A DNA stretch of 64,000 nucleotides from Mycolicibacterium komossense (GTDB taxonomy: Bacteria > Actinomycetota > Actinomycetes > Mycobacteriales > Mycobacteriaceae), in assembly GCF_025822605.1 (NCBI RefSeq), contig NZ_JACKTY010000052.1, forward strand, positions 1 to 64,000. The letters run 5' to 3'. The position numbers were made by a program, and so were the translations under genes. The notes beneath the pieces are model-generated. The model had not been told where the DNA came from. It searched no databases and saw nothing but the letters and a program-made list of their open reading frames with translations. This document shows, piece after piece, positions 43,458 through 52,282 of this stretch; positions within the stretch are counted from its first letter, which is position 1; the number at the start of each line of letters is the position of its first letter.

Positions 43458-44555
43458 TCAGACCGGCGTATCGGCCAGTTCGCGGCCGATCTGCAGCAGT
43501 TGCCCGGTGGCGCCGCCGAGGGTGAACTCGGCCTGCTTGGCCGCCAGGAAGTACCGGTGCACCGGATGATCGGTGTCGATACCGACGCCGCCGTGCACGT
43601 GCACCGTGGTGTGTGCGACGCGGTGGCCGGCATCGGCCGCCCAGAACGCGGCCGTCGCGACCTCGGTATCGGCGGGCAGATCCTCGTCGAGACGCCACGC
43701 CGCCTGCGTCAACGTCAGCCGCAGTCCCTTGACGTCGATATAACCGTCGGCGAGCCGTTGTGCGACGGCCTGGAAGCTGCCGATCGGCCGGTCGAACTGT
43801 TCGCGGGTGCGGGCATATTCGGCGGTGAGCTCCAGTGCGCGTTCCAGCACACCCAGCTGGAATGCGCTGTGTCCCAAGGTGAAATGAGTCTTGATCCAGC
43901 TGACGACCTCGCTGCCGCCGACCAGTCGGTCCGCGGCGACCGCGACACTTGACAGGTCGAGTTCACCGACGCTGCCCCTGCCCGTGGTATCTAGGCTGGT
44001 GACCGATACTCCCGGGTCATCCGCGGCGACCAGGAAAACCACCGCGCCGGAATCACTCTCCGCCGCCACCAGGAAGGCGTCGGCCACCGACGCAAACCCC
44101 ACCGGGGTCCTGGTGCCGGTCAGGGTGTACCCGTCACCTGTCGAGGTGGCGCGGACCGGACCCTCGCCCAGTTCGCCGTCCAGCGCGACGGTCAGGACTT
44201 TGTCGCCGCTGACGGCCGATGAACCCCAGTTCTGCTGCAGCTCAGTCGAGCCGAAGCGGCCCAGTGCGCCGGCGCCGAGCATCACCGACTCCAGATAGGG
44301 CACCGCGGCGAGCTGGCGGCCCAGGGCGGTCAGTACCGCGACCTGCTCCAGCACACCGAAACCGCCGCCGCCGAGCGCCTCGGGCGCGGCGGTGGACAGA
44401 ATGTCGGCGTCGATCAGCTTGCGCCACAGGTCTTTGTCGAACCGCTGCTCGAGACCGTCGAGCTCCCGCTGGTGCGCGGGGGTGCACACCGAATCGACAA
44501 TGGTGCCGACGAGGCCCGAGAGATCCTCTACCGCTTCATTTTTGGTGAAATCCAT
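43458..44555 (-). CDS. fadE27: acyl-CoA dehydrogenase FadE27 (ChsE5)
   Basis: This 365-residue acyl-CoA dehydrogenase forms, with FadE26, the heterotetrameric steroid-26-oyl-CoA dehydrogenase ChsE4-ChsE5 known from M. tuberculosis. It has a typical N-terminal helical domain, a central beta-domain (LDTTGRGSVGELDLSSVAV) and a C-terminal HVHGGVGIDTDHPVHRYF motif. Heteromeric steroid dehydrogenases split the FAD and catalytic-base residues between subunits, so this gene should not be treated as a stand-alone enzyme. Confidence 0.9.
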   Translation of the reverse strand: MDFTKNEAVEDLSGLVGTIVDSVCTPAHQRELDGLEQRFDKDLWRKLIDADILSTAAPEALGGGGFGVLEQVAVLTALGRQLAAVPYLESVMLGAGALGRFGSTELQQNWGSSAVSGDKVLTVALDGELGEGPVRATSTGDGYTLTGTRTPVGFASVADAFLVAAESDSGAVVFLVAADDPGVSVTSLDTTGRGSVGELDLSSVAVAADRLVGGSEVVSWIKTHFTLGHSAFQLGVLERALELTAEYARTREQFDRPIGSFQAVAQRLADGYIDVKGLRLTLTQAAWRLDEDLPADTEVATAAFWAADAGHRVAHTTVHVHGGVGIDTDHPVHRYFLAAKQAEFTLGGATGQLLQIGRELADTPV

Positions 44556-44583
44556 GGAACTTCCTTACGAGTGGGGGGTCGGG

Positions 44584-45765
44584 TCAGCGGTTGACGCGGG
44601 GCAGGCCGAGCCCGACCATGCCGATGATGTCGCGCTGGATCTCGTTGGTGCCGCCGCCGAAAGTCAGGATCAGCGCGGACCGGTGCAGCCGTTCCACCCG
44701 GCCGCGCAGCAGGGCGCCGGGCGAATCGGTGCGGACGGTGGCTGACGGTCCGAGGATCTCCATGAGCAGGCGGTAGGCCTCGGTGGCCAGCTCGGTGCCG
44801 AACACCTTCGCGGCGGATGCGTCCGCAGGGGAGGGAGCGGCGTCCGTGGCCGAGGCAAGCTCCCAGTTGATCAGTTTGAGCACCTCGGCCTTGGCGAGCA
44901 CGCGTGCCAGGTTCAGTTGCACCCACTCGTGGTCGATCAGCCGCTCGCCGCGGGCATCCTTGGTGTTCTGCGCCCACTCGCGAACCTGGTTGAGTGCCAG
45001 GTAAATCGGCTGCGCCGACACCAGCGCGACGCGCTCATGGTTGAGCTGGTTGGTGACCAGCTTCCAGCCGGCGTTCTCCTCGCCGACCCGGTTGGCGACC
45101 GGCACCCGGACGTCTTGGTAGTAGGTCGCGCTGGTGTCCACCCCCGACATGGTGTGCACCGGCGTCCACGAGAATCCCTCGGCGGTGGTCGGCATGATCA
45201 GCATCGAGATGCCACGGTGCTTCTTGGCTTCGGGGTTGGTCCGCACCGCAAGCCACACGTAGTCGGCATAGGCGATCAGAGAGGTCCACATCTTCTGGCC
45301 GTTGACCACGTAGTCGTCGCCGTCGCGAACCGCGGTGGTGCGCAGTGCCGCGAGGTCGGTTCCCGCACCGGGCTCGGAGTAGCCGATCGAGAAGTGCAGT
45401 TCGCCCGCCGCGATCTTGGGCAGGAAGAAGTTCTTCTGCTCATCGGAGCCGAACGCCATGATCGTGGGCGCGACGCTGTTGATGGTGAGAAACGGCACGG
45501 GGATTCCCGCGATCGAGGCCTCGTCGTTGAAGATCAGCTGGTCCATCGACGAGCGCGCCTGGCCGCCGTACTCCTTGGGCCAGCCCAATGCGAGCCAGCC
45601 GTCCTGGCCCATCTGCGCGACGGTGTCGCGGTAGACGGTACCGCTGCCCATCTCGCCTGCGCTGGCGTTCAGCGCCTCCAGCCGTTCAGGGGTAGCCAGC
45701 TGGGTGAAGTACGACCGCAGTTCGCGGCGCAACTCCTCCTGCTCGGGTGTGTACGTGATGCGCAT
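44584..45765 (-). CDS. fadE26: acyl-CoA dehydrogenase FadE26 (ChsE4)
   Basis: This 393-residue acyl-CoA dehydrogenase is the partner of FadE27. The central region has FSIGYSEPGAGTDLAALRT (about 132-150) and WTSLIAYADYVWLAVRT, and the C-terminal segment ILTFGGGTNEIQRDIIGMVG carries the FAD-contact motif. It initiates the unit transcribed from the KstR-boxed promoter shared with fdxD. Together they catalyse the first dehydrogenation of the C8/C5 side-chain CoA ester. Confidence 0.92.
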   Translation of the reverse strand: MRITYTPEQEELRRELRSYFTQLATPERLEALNASAGEMGSGTVYRDTVAQMGQDGWLALGWPKEYGGQARSSMDQLIFNDEASIAGIPVPFLTINSVAPTIMAFGSDEQKNFFLPKIAAGELHFSIGYSEPGAGTDLAALRTTAVRDGDDYVVNGQKMWTSLIAYADYVWLAVRTNPEAKKHRGISMLIMPTTAEGFSWTPVHTMSGVDTSATYYQDVRVPVANRVGEENAGWKLVTNQLNHERVALVSAQPIYLALNQVREWAQNTKDARGERLIDHEWVQLNLARVLAKAEVLKLINWELASATDAAPSPADASAAKVFGTELATEAYRLLMEILGPSATVRTDSPGALLRGRVERLHRSALILTFGGGTNEIQRDIIGMVGLGLPRVNR

Positions 45766-45864
45766 GGGCCGTCCTTTGCTCGGTATGCGTGCCCCGCAAG
45801 GCTCTCCGCGTTTCCCAGGGGCTGCCGCTGTCGGCGGGGAGAAACCCCTCTGGGCAACCCTCGT

Positions 45865-45878
45865 TGTAACACGTTCTA
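45865..45878. promoter_or_regulatory. KstR-type operator between fadE26 and fdxD
   Basis: TGTAACACGTTCTA fits TnnAACnnGTTnnA in the divergent region. On the plus strand its end overlaps TAGTCT (45877-45882), a possible -10 for fdxD-hsd4A. Confidence 0.85.
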
Positions 45879-45972
45879 GTCTTGGGGTCCAGACTGGTAA
45901 TTGGCTGGAGCCGTCTTATCCTGATGCCCAACCTGGTGCGTCTGTGGAGGCGCCGCATGTAAGGAGGCTGTG

Positions 45973-46164
45973 ATGCGGGTGGAAGTCGATCGCGATCGCT
46001 GTGAGGGCAACGCTGTGTGTGTGGGAATCGCCCCCGACCTGTTCGAGCTCGACGACGAGGACTATGCCGTGACGCTGGTCGACGAGGTTCCCGCCGACCA
46101 GGAGGCACTGGCAGAGCAGTCGATCGCCGAGTGCCCACGAGCCGCATTGACCCGGAAAGACTAG
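45973..46164 (+). CDS. fdxD: 3Fe-4S ferredoxin FdxD
   Basis: A 63-residue ferredoxin with CEGNAVCVGIAP near the N-terminus and ECP near the C-terminus, i.e. three cysteines for a 3Fe-4S cluster; the residue between the first two is Ala where many have His. It probably supplies electrons to a sterol P450. ATG 45973 has AAGGAGG five bases upstream. hsd4A follows 13 bases after. Confidence 0.92.
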   Translation: MRVEVDRDRCEGNAVCVGIAPDLFELDDEDYAVTLVDEVPADQEALAEQSIAECPRAALTRKD

Positions 46165-46177
46165 AGGTATTCGTAAG

Positions 46178-47092
46178 TTGACTGCCAAAACGCAGACCAT
46201 CGACCTGTCCGGCAAGATCGCCGTGGTGACCGGGGCCGCTGCCGGCCTGGGTCGGGCCGAGGCGATCGGGTTGGCAAAAGCGGGTGCCACCGTCGTCGTC
46301 AACGACATGGCCAAGGCCATCGACGCCTCCGACGTGATCGACGAGATTGCCGCCGCGGGATCCAAAGCAGTTGCTGTGGCCGGTGATATCAGTCAGCGCT
46401 CGACGGCCGACGAACTGGTCACCACCGCAGACGGACTCGGCGGCCTGGACATCGTGGTCAACAACGCCGGGATCACCAGGGACCGGATGTTGTTCAACAT
46501 GTCCGACGAGGACTGGGACGCGGTGATTGCGGTGCACCTGCGCGGGCACTTCCTGCTGACCCGCAATGCCGCGACGTACTGGCGCAACAAAGCCAAAGAC
46601 AACGATGGCACCGTGTACGGCAGGCTCATCAACACGTCGTCGGAAGCCGGGCTGGCCGGGCCGCCCGGGCAGGCCAACTATGGCGCGGCCAAGGCTGGTA
46701 TCACCGCGCTGACGATGTCCGCCGCCCGTGGCCTCGAGCGCTACGGAGTGCGCGCCAACGCGATTTGCCCGCGTGCCAGGACGGCCATGACAGCCGATGT
46801 GTTCGGGGCGGAACCCGACGTCGCCGAGGGTGAGATCGACAGCCTCTCGCCCGAACATGTCGTGACGTTGGTGCGCTTCCTGGCGTCCCCGGCGGCCGAG
46901 GCCGTCAACGGGCAGGTCTTCATCGTCTATGGGCCTGATGTCACGCTGGTGGCGGCGCCCACCGCCGAGAAGAAGTTCACCGCCGCCGGCTCGTCCTGGA
47001 ATCCTGAGGACCTCAGTGGCACACTGCATGAGTACTTTGCTGCCCGCGATCCCGGATTGACCTTTTCCGCGACGGCCCTGATGGGCAACTGA
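46178..47092 (+). CDS. hsd4A: 17-beta-hydroxysteroid dehydrogenase-type SDR Hsd4A
   Basis: A 304-residue SDR (TTG start) with the NAD fold VVTGAAAGLGRAEAIGLAKAG, NNAG at about 96 (VNNAGITRDRMLFNMSDEDW), and the catalytic Tyr in ANYGAAKAGI. The longer C-terminus (about 45 residues beyond VFIVYGPDV) suits the steroid multifunctional enzyme-type members, which oxidise side-chain hydroxyacyl-CoA as well as C17 hydroxyls. It follows fdxD in the KstR-boxed unit. Confidence 0.88.
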   Translation: MTAKTQTIDLSGKIAVVTGAAAGLGRAEAIGLAKAGATVVVNDMAKAIDASDVIDEIAAAGSKAVAVAGDISQRSTADELVTTADGLGGLDIVVNNAGITRDRMLFNMSDEDWDAVIAVHLRGHFLLTRNAATYWRNKAKDNDGTVYGRLINTSSEAGLAGPPGQANYGAAKAGITALTMSAARGLERYGVRANAICPRARTAMTADVFGAEPDVAEGEIDSLSPEHVVTLVRFLASPAAEAVNGQVFIVYGPDVTLVAAPTAEKKFTAAGSSWNPEDLSGTLHEYFAARDPGLTFSATALMGN

Positions 47093-47128
47093 CGTTGTCA
47101 CCCGGTTTGTTTAACGCCATTTAAGGAC

Positions 47129-47142
47129 TAGAACACGTTCTA
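47129..47142. promoter_or_regulatory. KstR-type operator 1 upstream of mce4
   Basis: TAGAACACGTTCTA is a perfect match to the consensus, 37 bases after hsd4A. It is 89 bases upstream of a second, half-degenerate site. Confidence 0.85.
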
Positions 47143-47209
47143 GAATGATCTTCGTCACATCGGGCGTGACCTGGACAAATTTCCACTTCTTGTCGCATTT
47201 GCGCGTTCT

Positions 47210-47242
47210 TTGACACTCCGAACACGTTCTAGTTAGTATGAT
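47210..47242 (+). promoter_or_regulatory. mce4 promoter with KstR-type operator 2 in its spacer
   Basis: TTGACA at 47210-47215 and TAGTAT at 47234-47239 (18-base spacing) form a strong sigma-A-like promoter; TATGAT at 47237-47242 is an alternative -10. The site CCGAACACGTTCTA (47218-47231) lies in the spacer and matches 13 of 14 positions of the KstR pattern. A leader of about 120 bases separates it from yrbE4A. Confidence 0.75.
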
Positions 47243-47370
47243 CCGGCTCACACAGGTGGGCGGGCGGGTACGGGGTGTCGAGATTTGGCCGTCCAGCTAC
47301 TGCATGAGCTTCGCCAAGGCAGCGTGAATCGGGAAACCGATGCAATTCCGCAACGAGAGGGGAACCGAGG

Positions 47371-48135
47371 TTGTTCGAACAGCTTGCGGTTCCGGCTCGG
47401 GCCGTGGGCGGGTTCGTGGAGATGTCCCTCGACACCTTCCGGGCGACCTTCCGGCGGCCGTTTCAGTTCCGCGAACTCATCGACCAGATCTGGATGATCG
47501 CCCGTGTGTCGCTGGTGCCGACGCTGCTGGTGGCGATCCCCTTCACCGTTCTCGTCGCCTTCACGCTCAACATCCTGCTTCGGGAAATCGGTGCGGCCGA
47601 CCTGTCCGGCGCCGGCACCGCCTTCGGCACCGTCACCCAGCTGGGACCGGTCGTCACCGTGCTGGTTGTCGCCGGTGCGGGCGCCACGGCCATCTGTGCT
47701 GATCTCGGCGCCCGCACCATCCGCGAAGAGATCGATGCGATGCGCGTCCTCGGCATCGATCCCATCCAGCGCCTCGTCGTGCCAAGGGTGTTGGCATCCA
47801 CATTCGTCGCCCTGCTGCTCAACGGCTTTGTCTGCGCCATCGGTCTCGCCGGCGGCTACGTGTTCTCCGTCTTCCTGCAGGGGGTGAACCCGGGTTCGTT
47901 CATCAACGGACTGACGGTGCTGACTGGCCTCGGCGAGCTGGTCCTGGCCGAAATCAAGGCGCTGCTGTTCGGTGTCTTCGCCGGCCTGGTCGGGTGCTAC
48001 CGCGGACTGACGGTGCAGGGCGGACCGAAGGGCGTGGGCGTCGCGGTGAACGAGACGGTGGTCTACGCCTTCATCTGCCTGTTCGTCATCAACGTGATCA
48101 TGACGGCCATCGGCGTGCGGGTGCTGGCCCGATGA
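47371..48135 (+). CDS. yrbE4A: Mce4 permease subunit YrbE4A
   Basis: A 254-residue MlaE-type integral membrane permease with about six hydrophobic segments and the conserved GATAICADLGARTIREEIDAM loop (about 110-130). With YrbE4B it forms the inner-membrane part of the Mce4 cholesterol importer. The start is TTG 47371 with a GAGG-type ribosome binding site. The gene overlaps yrbE4B (ATGA). Confidence 0.95.
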   Translation: MFEQLAVPARAVGGFVEMSLDTFRATFRRPFQFRELIDQIWMIARVSLVPTLLVAIPFTVLVAFTLNILLREIGAADLSGAGTAFGTVTQLGPVVTVLVVAGAGATAICADLGARTIREEIDAMRVLGIDPIQRLVVPRVLASTFVALLLNGFVCAIGLAGGYVFSVFLQGVNPGSFINGLTVLTGLGELVLAEIKALLFGVFAGLVGCYRGLTVQGGPKGVGVAVNETVVYAFICLFVINVIMTAIGVRVLAR

Positions 48136-48986
48136 GCGCCTTCGGCAGTTACGACGCGACGGTGCGGCTGCGGAGATTCCTCGCGAGCGTGCCGAAAGCC
48201 GTCGACGGCTTCGGTGAGCAGGCCCTGTTCTACGGCGAGTCCATCCGGTACATCCCGAACGCGCTGACCAAGTACCGCCGCGAGACGGTCCGGCTGATCG
48301 CCGAAATGACCATGGGCACCGGGGCATTGGTGATCATCGGTGGCACCGTCGGGGTCGCCGCATTCCTCACGCTCGCCTCGGGCGGCGTGATCGCGGTCCA
48401 GGGCTATTCGTCATTGGGCAATATCGGTATCGAAGCCCTCACCGGGTTCCTCTCGGCCTTCCTCAACGTGCGCATCGTCGCTCCCGTGATCGCCGGAATC
48501 GCCTTGGCCGCCACGATCGGGGCAGGTACCACCGCCCAGCTGGGGGCAATGCGCGTCGCGGAGGAGATCGACGCCGTCGAGACCATGGCCGTTCACTCGG
48601 TGTCGTATCTGGTGTCGACACGGATCGTCGCCGGTCTGATCGCGATCATCCCGCTGTACTCGCTGTCGGTACTGGCCGCGTTCTTCGCCGCCCGGTTCAC
48701 GACGGTGTTCATCAACGGCCAGTCCGCCGGTCTCTATGACCACTACTTCAATACGTTCCTCATCCCCACCGACCTCCTGTGGTCCTTCCTGCAGGCCATC
48801 GTGATGTCGATCGCCGTGATGCTCGTGCATACCTACTACGGGTACAACGCTTCCGGCGGACCGGTCGGCGTCGGGATCGCAGTCGGCAAGGCCGTGCGTA
48901 CCTCGCTGGTCGTCGTCGTGGTCATCACCTTGTTCATCTCACTCGCCGTGTACGGCGGGTCCGGCAATTTCAACCTCTCCGGGTAG
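48132..48986 (+). CDS. yrbE4B: Mce4 permease subunit YrbE4B
   Basis: A 284-residue MlaE-type permease, with TTAQLGAMRVAEEIDAVETM as the conserved loop and about six hydrophobic helices. ATG 48132 overlaps the yrbE4A stop; the in-frame sequence upstream is inside that gene. It is the second half of the heterodimeric importer. Confidence 0.95.
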   Translation: MSAFGSYDATVRLRRFLASVPKAVDGFGEQALFYGESIRYIPNALTKYRRETVRLIAEMTMGTGALVIIGGTVGVAAFLTLASGGVIAVQGYSSLGNIGIEALTGFLSAFLNVRIVAPVIAGIALAATIGAGTTAQLGAMRVAEEIDAVETMAVHSVSYLVSTRIVAGLIAIIPLYSLSVLAAFFAARFTTVFINGQSAGLYDHYFNTFLIPTDLLWSFLQAIVMSIAVMLVHTYYGYNASGGPVGVGIAVGKAVRTSLVVVVVITLFISLAVYGGSGNFNLSG

Positions 48987-48994
48987 CGGCTGCC

Positions 48995-50197
48995 ATGTCC
49001 GATGTCGAAGCCAAGCGCAGCCATGTCCGAGTGGCGGCCGCCATCCTGGCCGCCCTGATGGTCGCCGCGGCGGTATTCACCTACCTCGCCTACACGGCCG
49101 CCTTCACCGCCACCGATACCGTCACGGTGATGTCACCCCGCGCGGGTCTGGTGATGGAGACCGACGCCAAGGTCAAGTACCGCGGCATCCAGGTCGGCAA
49201 GGTCTCCTCGATCGACTACGCCGGTGATCAGGCGAAGTTGACCCTGTTGATCGACAGCAGCGAGCTGCCCTACATTCCGTCTAACGTGGAGGTCCGCATC
49301 GCGGGTAACACCGTGTTCGGTGCCAAGTCGGTCGAGTTCATTCCACCGAAAACCCCCGCCGCCGGGGCAATCCGGCCCGGTAGCACCGTGCAGGCGTCGT
49401 CGGTGCAGCTCGAGGTCAACACCCTGTTCCAGACGCTTACCGATGTGCTGCACAAGATCGACCCGGTGAATCTGAACGCGACCATCACCGCCCTGGGAGA
49501 CGGTCTGCGGGGCAACGGCGACAATTTCGGTGCCACCATGGCCGGGCTGAATACCTATCTGGCACAGCTCAATCCAAAGCTGCCCACCGTGCAGTCCGAC
49601 TTCCAGAAGACTGCGACCGTCACCAACATCTATGCCGATGCCGCCCCCGATCTGGTGACCGTGCTCAAGAATGTTCCTGCCCTGAGTAAGACGGTCGTCG
49701 ACGAGCAGGACAATCTCAACGCGACCCTGTTGGCCGCCACGGGCCTGGCCAACAATGGCTACGAAACTCTGGCTCCGGCCGCCGACGACTACATCGCCGC
49801 GATCCAGCGGGCCAGGGCGCCCACTAAGCTCCTCGGTGATTACTCTCCGGAATTCGGTTGCCTGCTCAAAGGTTTGGTGACCGCCAACGACAAGTTCGGG
49901 CCCATCATCGGTGGCACCAGGCCTGGTCTGTTCGTCTCCTCCAGCTTCATCCCCGGTGCACCCGCCTACACGTATCCGGAAAGCCTTCCGGTGGTGAACG
50001 CCTCCGGAGGCCCGAACTGCCGCGGGCTGCCCGACATGCCGAGCAAGCAGCTCGGTGGCTCCTGGTACCGGGCACCGTTCCTGGTCACCGACAACGCGAA
50101 CATTCCCTACCAGCCGAACACCGAGCTGCAGTTCGACGCGCCGTCGACCCTGCAGTTCCTGTTCAACGGTGCGTACGCCGAGCGGGACGATTTCTGA
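48995..50197 (+). CDS. mce4A: Mce-family protein Mce4A
   Basis: A 400-residue protein with one N-terminal transmembrane segment (HVRVAAAILAALMVAAAVFT) followed by an MCE/MlaD domain (VMSPRAGLVMETDAKVKYRG) and a long helical region. Length equals that recalled for Rv3499c. It is the first of six MCE proteins thought to form a periplasm-spanning shuttle for sterol. ATG 48995 is 8 bases after yrbE4B. Confidence 0.95.
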   Translation: MSDVEAKRSHVRVAAAILAALMVAAAVFTYLAYTAAFTATDTVTVMSPRAGLVMETDAKVKYRGIQVGKVSSIDYAGDQAKLTLLIDSSELPYIPSNVEVRIAGNTVFGAKSVEFIPPKTPAAGAIRPGSTVQASSVQLEVNTLFQTLTDVLHKIDPVNLNATITALGDGLRGNGDNFGATMAGLNTYLAQLNPKLPTVQSDFQKTATVTNIYADAAPDLVTVLKNVPALSKTVVDEQDNLNATLLAATGLANNGYETLAPAADDYIAAIQRARAPTKLLGDYSPEFGCLLKGLVTANDKFGPIIGGTRPGLFVSSSFIPGAPAYTYPESLPVVNASGGPNCRGLPDMPSKQLGGSWYRAPFLVTDNANIPYQPNTELQFDAPSTLQFLFNGAYAERDDF

Positions 50198-51231
50198 TGA
50201 ACCACAACAGAAACCTGATCAACGTCAGCATCTTCACCGTGGTGATGCTGTTGGTCGCCGCTGGGCTGGTGGTCGTCTTCGGTGAGTTCCGCTTCTCCTC
50301 GAGCAACACCTACCACGCCAACTTCACCACGGCTTCGCGGCTGAAATCCGGTCAGGACGTGCGCATCGCCGGTGTGCCCGTCGGCTCGGTGAAAGAGATC
50401 AAACTCGCGCCGGACAACACCGTCGACGTCACGTTCGACGTGAACAAGCGCTACCAGCTGTACAGCTCGACCCGCGCGCTAATCCGGTACGAGAACCTGG
50501 TCGGGGACCGGTTCATGGAGATCGCCTCCGGACCCGGCGATCTGCGCAAGCTGCCCCCCGGCGCCACCATCAACAAAGACCACACCCAGCCCGCGCTCGA
50601 TCTCGACGCACTGCTCGGCGGGCTCAAGCCGGTACTCAAAGGCCTCGACGGCAACAAGATCAACGAAGTGAGCAACGCGGTGATCGAGCTGTTGCAGGGC
50701 CAAGGCGGGGCGGTCAACGAGCTGTTGTCCAGCACCAGCTCGTTCACCAGCGATCTGGCTGCGCGTGACCAGCTCATCGGTGACGTCATCAACAACCTCA
50801 ATACGGTGCTCGGAACGGTCGACGACAAGGGCGCGCAGTTCAACGCCAGCGTCGACCAGCTCCAGCAGCTGATCACCGGACTGGCCCAGGGCAGGGACCC
50901 GATCGCCGGCGCGATCGGACCCCTTGCCTCCGCCTCGACCGACCTGACGGACATGTTGGCGCGCAGCCGCCGTCCGTTGCAGGGTGTGCTGGAAAACCTG
51001 CATCCGCTCGCCTCCGCCCTCGACGCGCGCAAGGCCGAGGTCAACGACGTCATCGAACCGTTGGCCGAAAACTATCTGCGCCTCAACGCATTGGGTGCCT
51101 ACGGCTCGTTCTTCAACATCTACTACTGCTCGATCCGGATGAAGATCAACGGTCCGGCCGGCAGCGACATTCTGATCCCGTTCGGCGGACCGCCGGACCC
51201 GTCTAAGGGGAGGTGCGCTCCTGCCAAGTAG
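50197..51231 (+). CDS. mce4B: Mce-family protein Mce4B
   Basis: A 344-residue MCE protein with TM segment ISVFTVVMLLVAAGLVVVF-like (LINVSIFTVVMLLVAAGLV) and the MCE core FTTASRLKSGQDVRIAGVPV. ATG 50197 shares a base with the mce4A stop (TGATG). Its 3' end overlaps the predicted start of mce4C. Confidence 0.95.
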   Translation: MNHNRNLINVSIFTVVMLLVAAGLVVVFGEFRFSSSNTYHANFTTASRLKSGQDVRIAGVPVGSVKEIKLAPDNTVDVTFDVNKRYQLYSSTRALIRYENLVGDRFMEIASGPGDLRKLPPGATINKDHTQPALDLDALLGGLKPVLKGLDGNKINEVSNAVIELLQGQGGAVNELLSSTSSFTSDLAARDQLIGDVINNLNTVLGTVDDKGAQFNASVDQLQQLITGLAQGRDPIAGAIGPLASASTDLTDMLARSRRPLQGVLENLHPLASALDARKAEVNDVIEPLAENYLRLNALGAYGSFFNIYYCSIRMKINGPAGSDILIPFGGPPDPSKGRCAPAK

Positions 51232-52282
51232 TCCCGACGGGCACAACCCCGTCCGTACCGGTATCTTCGGCATCGTCCTGGTGGCATGCCTGGTTCTCGT
51301 CTCGTTCGGCTACAGCAAGCTGCCGTTCTTTCCGCAGGGCAAGGTCTACAACGCGTTCTTCACCGATGCCGGCGGCATCACCCCCGGCAACGATGTCAAC
51401 GTGTCCGGCATCAAGGTCGGGCAGGTGCAGTCCGTCGCGTTGGCAGGCGCTGCAGCCAAAGTCACGTTCACCGTCGATCGCACCCTGCGGGTCGGCGATC
51501 AGTCGCTCGTAGCGATCAAGACCGATACCGTGCTCGGCCAGAAGTCTCTTGACATCACCCCCCAAGGCGGCGGCACGTCGACGACAATCCCGTTGGGTCG
51601 CACCACAACTCCTTACAGCTTGAACACAGCGCTGCAGGATCTGGGTGGCAACGCTGCCGCGCTGGACAAGCCCAAATTCGAGTTGGCGTTGAACACCTTG
51701 ACCGACACGCTGCGCGACGCGACACCGCAACTGCGCGGCGCACTCGATGGGCTGACCTCGCTCTCGCGCAGCATCAATGCCCGCGACGAGGCATTGGGGC
51801 AATTGCTCGATCACGCGCAGTCGGTGACGAAGACGCTGGGCGACCGGGCCAAGCAGGTCAACCAGCTCGTCGTCGACGGAAATCAGCTGTTCGCTGCGCT
51901 CGACGAGCGCAGGCAGGCGCTGAGCTCACTGATCTCTGGCATCGACGAAGTCTCCCAGCAGATTTCGGGCTTTGTCGCCGACAACCGCAAGGAATTCGGA
52001 CCGACGCTGACGAAGCTGAACCTGGTGCTCGACAATCTGAACGAGCGGCGCGACCACATCAGCCAAGCGCTGCACCGACTCCCGGCCTACGCCACCGCAC
52101 TCGGTGAGGTGGTGGGCTCCGCACCTGGCTTCCAGATCAACCTGTACGGACTTCCGCCGGCCACGCTGTCCGAGGTGCTTTTCGATTCCTATTTCCAGCC
52201 GGGCAAACTGCCGGACAGCCTCGCCGATTATCTGCGCGGCTTCATCGGTGAGCGCCTCATTATCAGGCCGAAGTCGCCGTGA
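51221..52282 (+). CDS. mce4C: Mce-family protein Mce4C (apparent CTG start)
   Basis: A ~353-residue MCE protein with TM segment GIFGIVLVACLVLVSFGYS and the MCE core FTDAGGITPGNDVNVSGIKV. From the preceding in-frame stop to GTG 51281 there is no ATG, GTG or TTG, and that GTG lies in the middle of the TM segment. CTG 51221 has GGGGAGG (51207-51213) exactly seven bases upstream and gives a normal, basic N-terminus (PSSPDGHNPVRTG) before the TM. I therefore place the start there; an initiation codon CTG is rare. The stop overlaps mce4D (GTGA). Confidence 0.8.
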   Translation: MPSSPDGHNPVRTGIFGIVLVACLVLVSFGYSKLPFFPQGKVYNAFFTDAGGITPGNDVNVSGIKVGQVQSVALAGAAAKVTFTVDRTLRVGDQSLVAIKTDTVLGQKSLDITPQGGGTSTTIPLGRTTTPYSLNTALQDLGGNAAALDKPKFELALNTLTDTLRDATPQLRGALDGLTSLSRSINARDEALGQLLDHAQSVTKTLGDRAKQVNQLVVDGNQLFAALDERRQALSSLISGIDEVSQQISGFVADNRKEFGPTLTKLNLVLDNLNERRDHISQALHRLPAYATALGEVVGSAPGFQINLYGLPPATLSEVLFDSYFQPGKLPDSLADYLRGFIGERLIIRPKSP

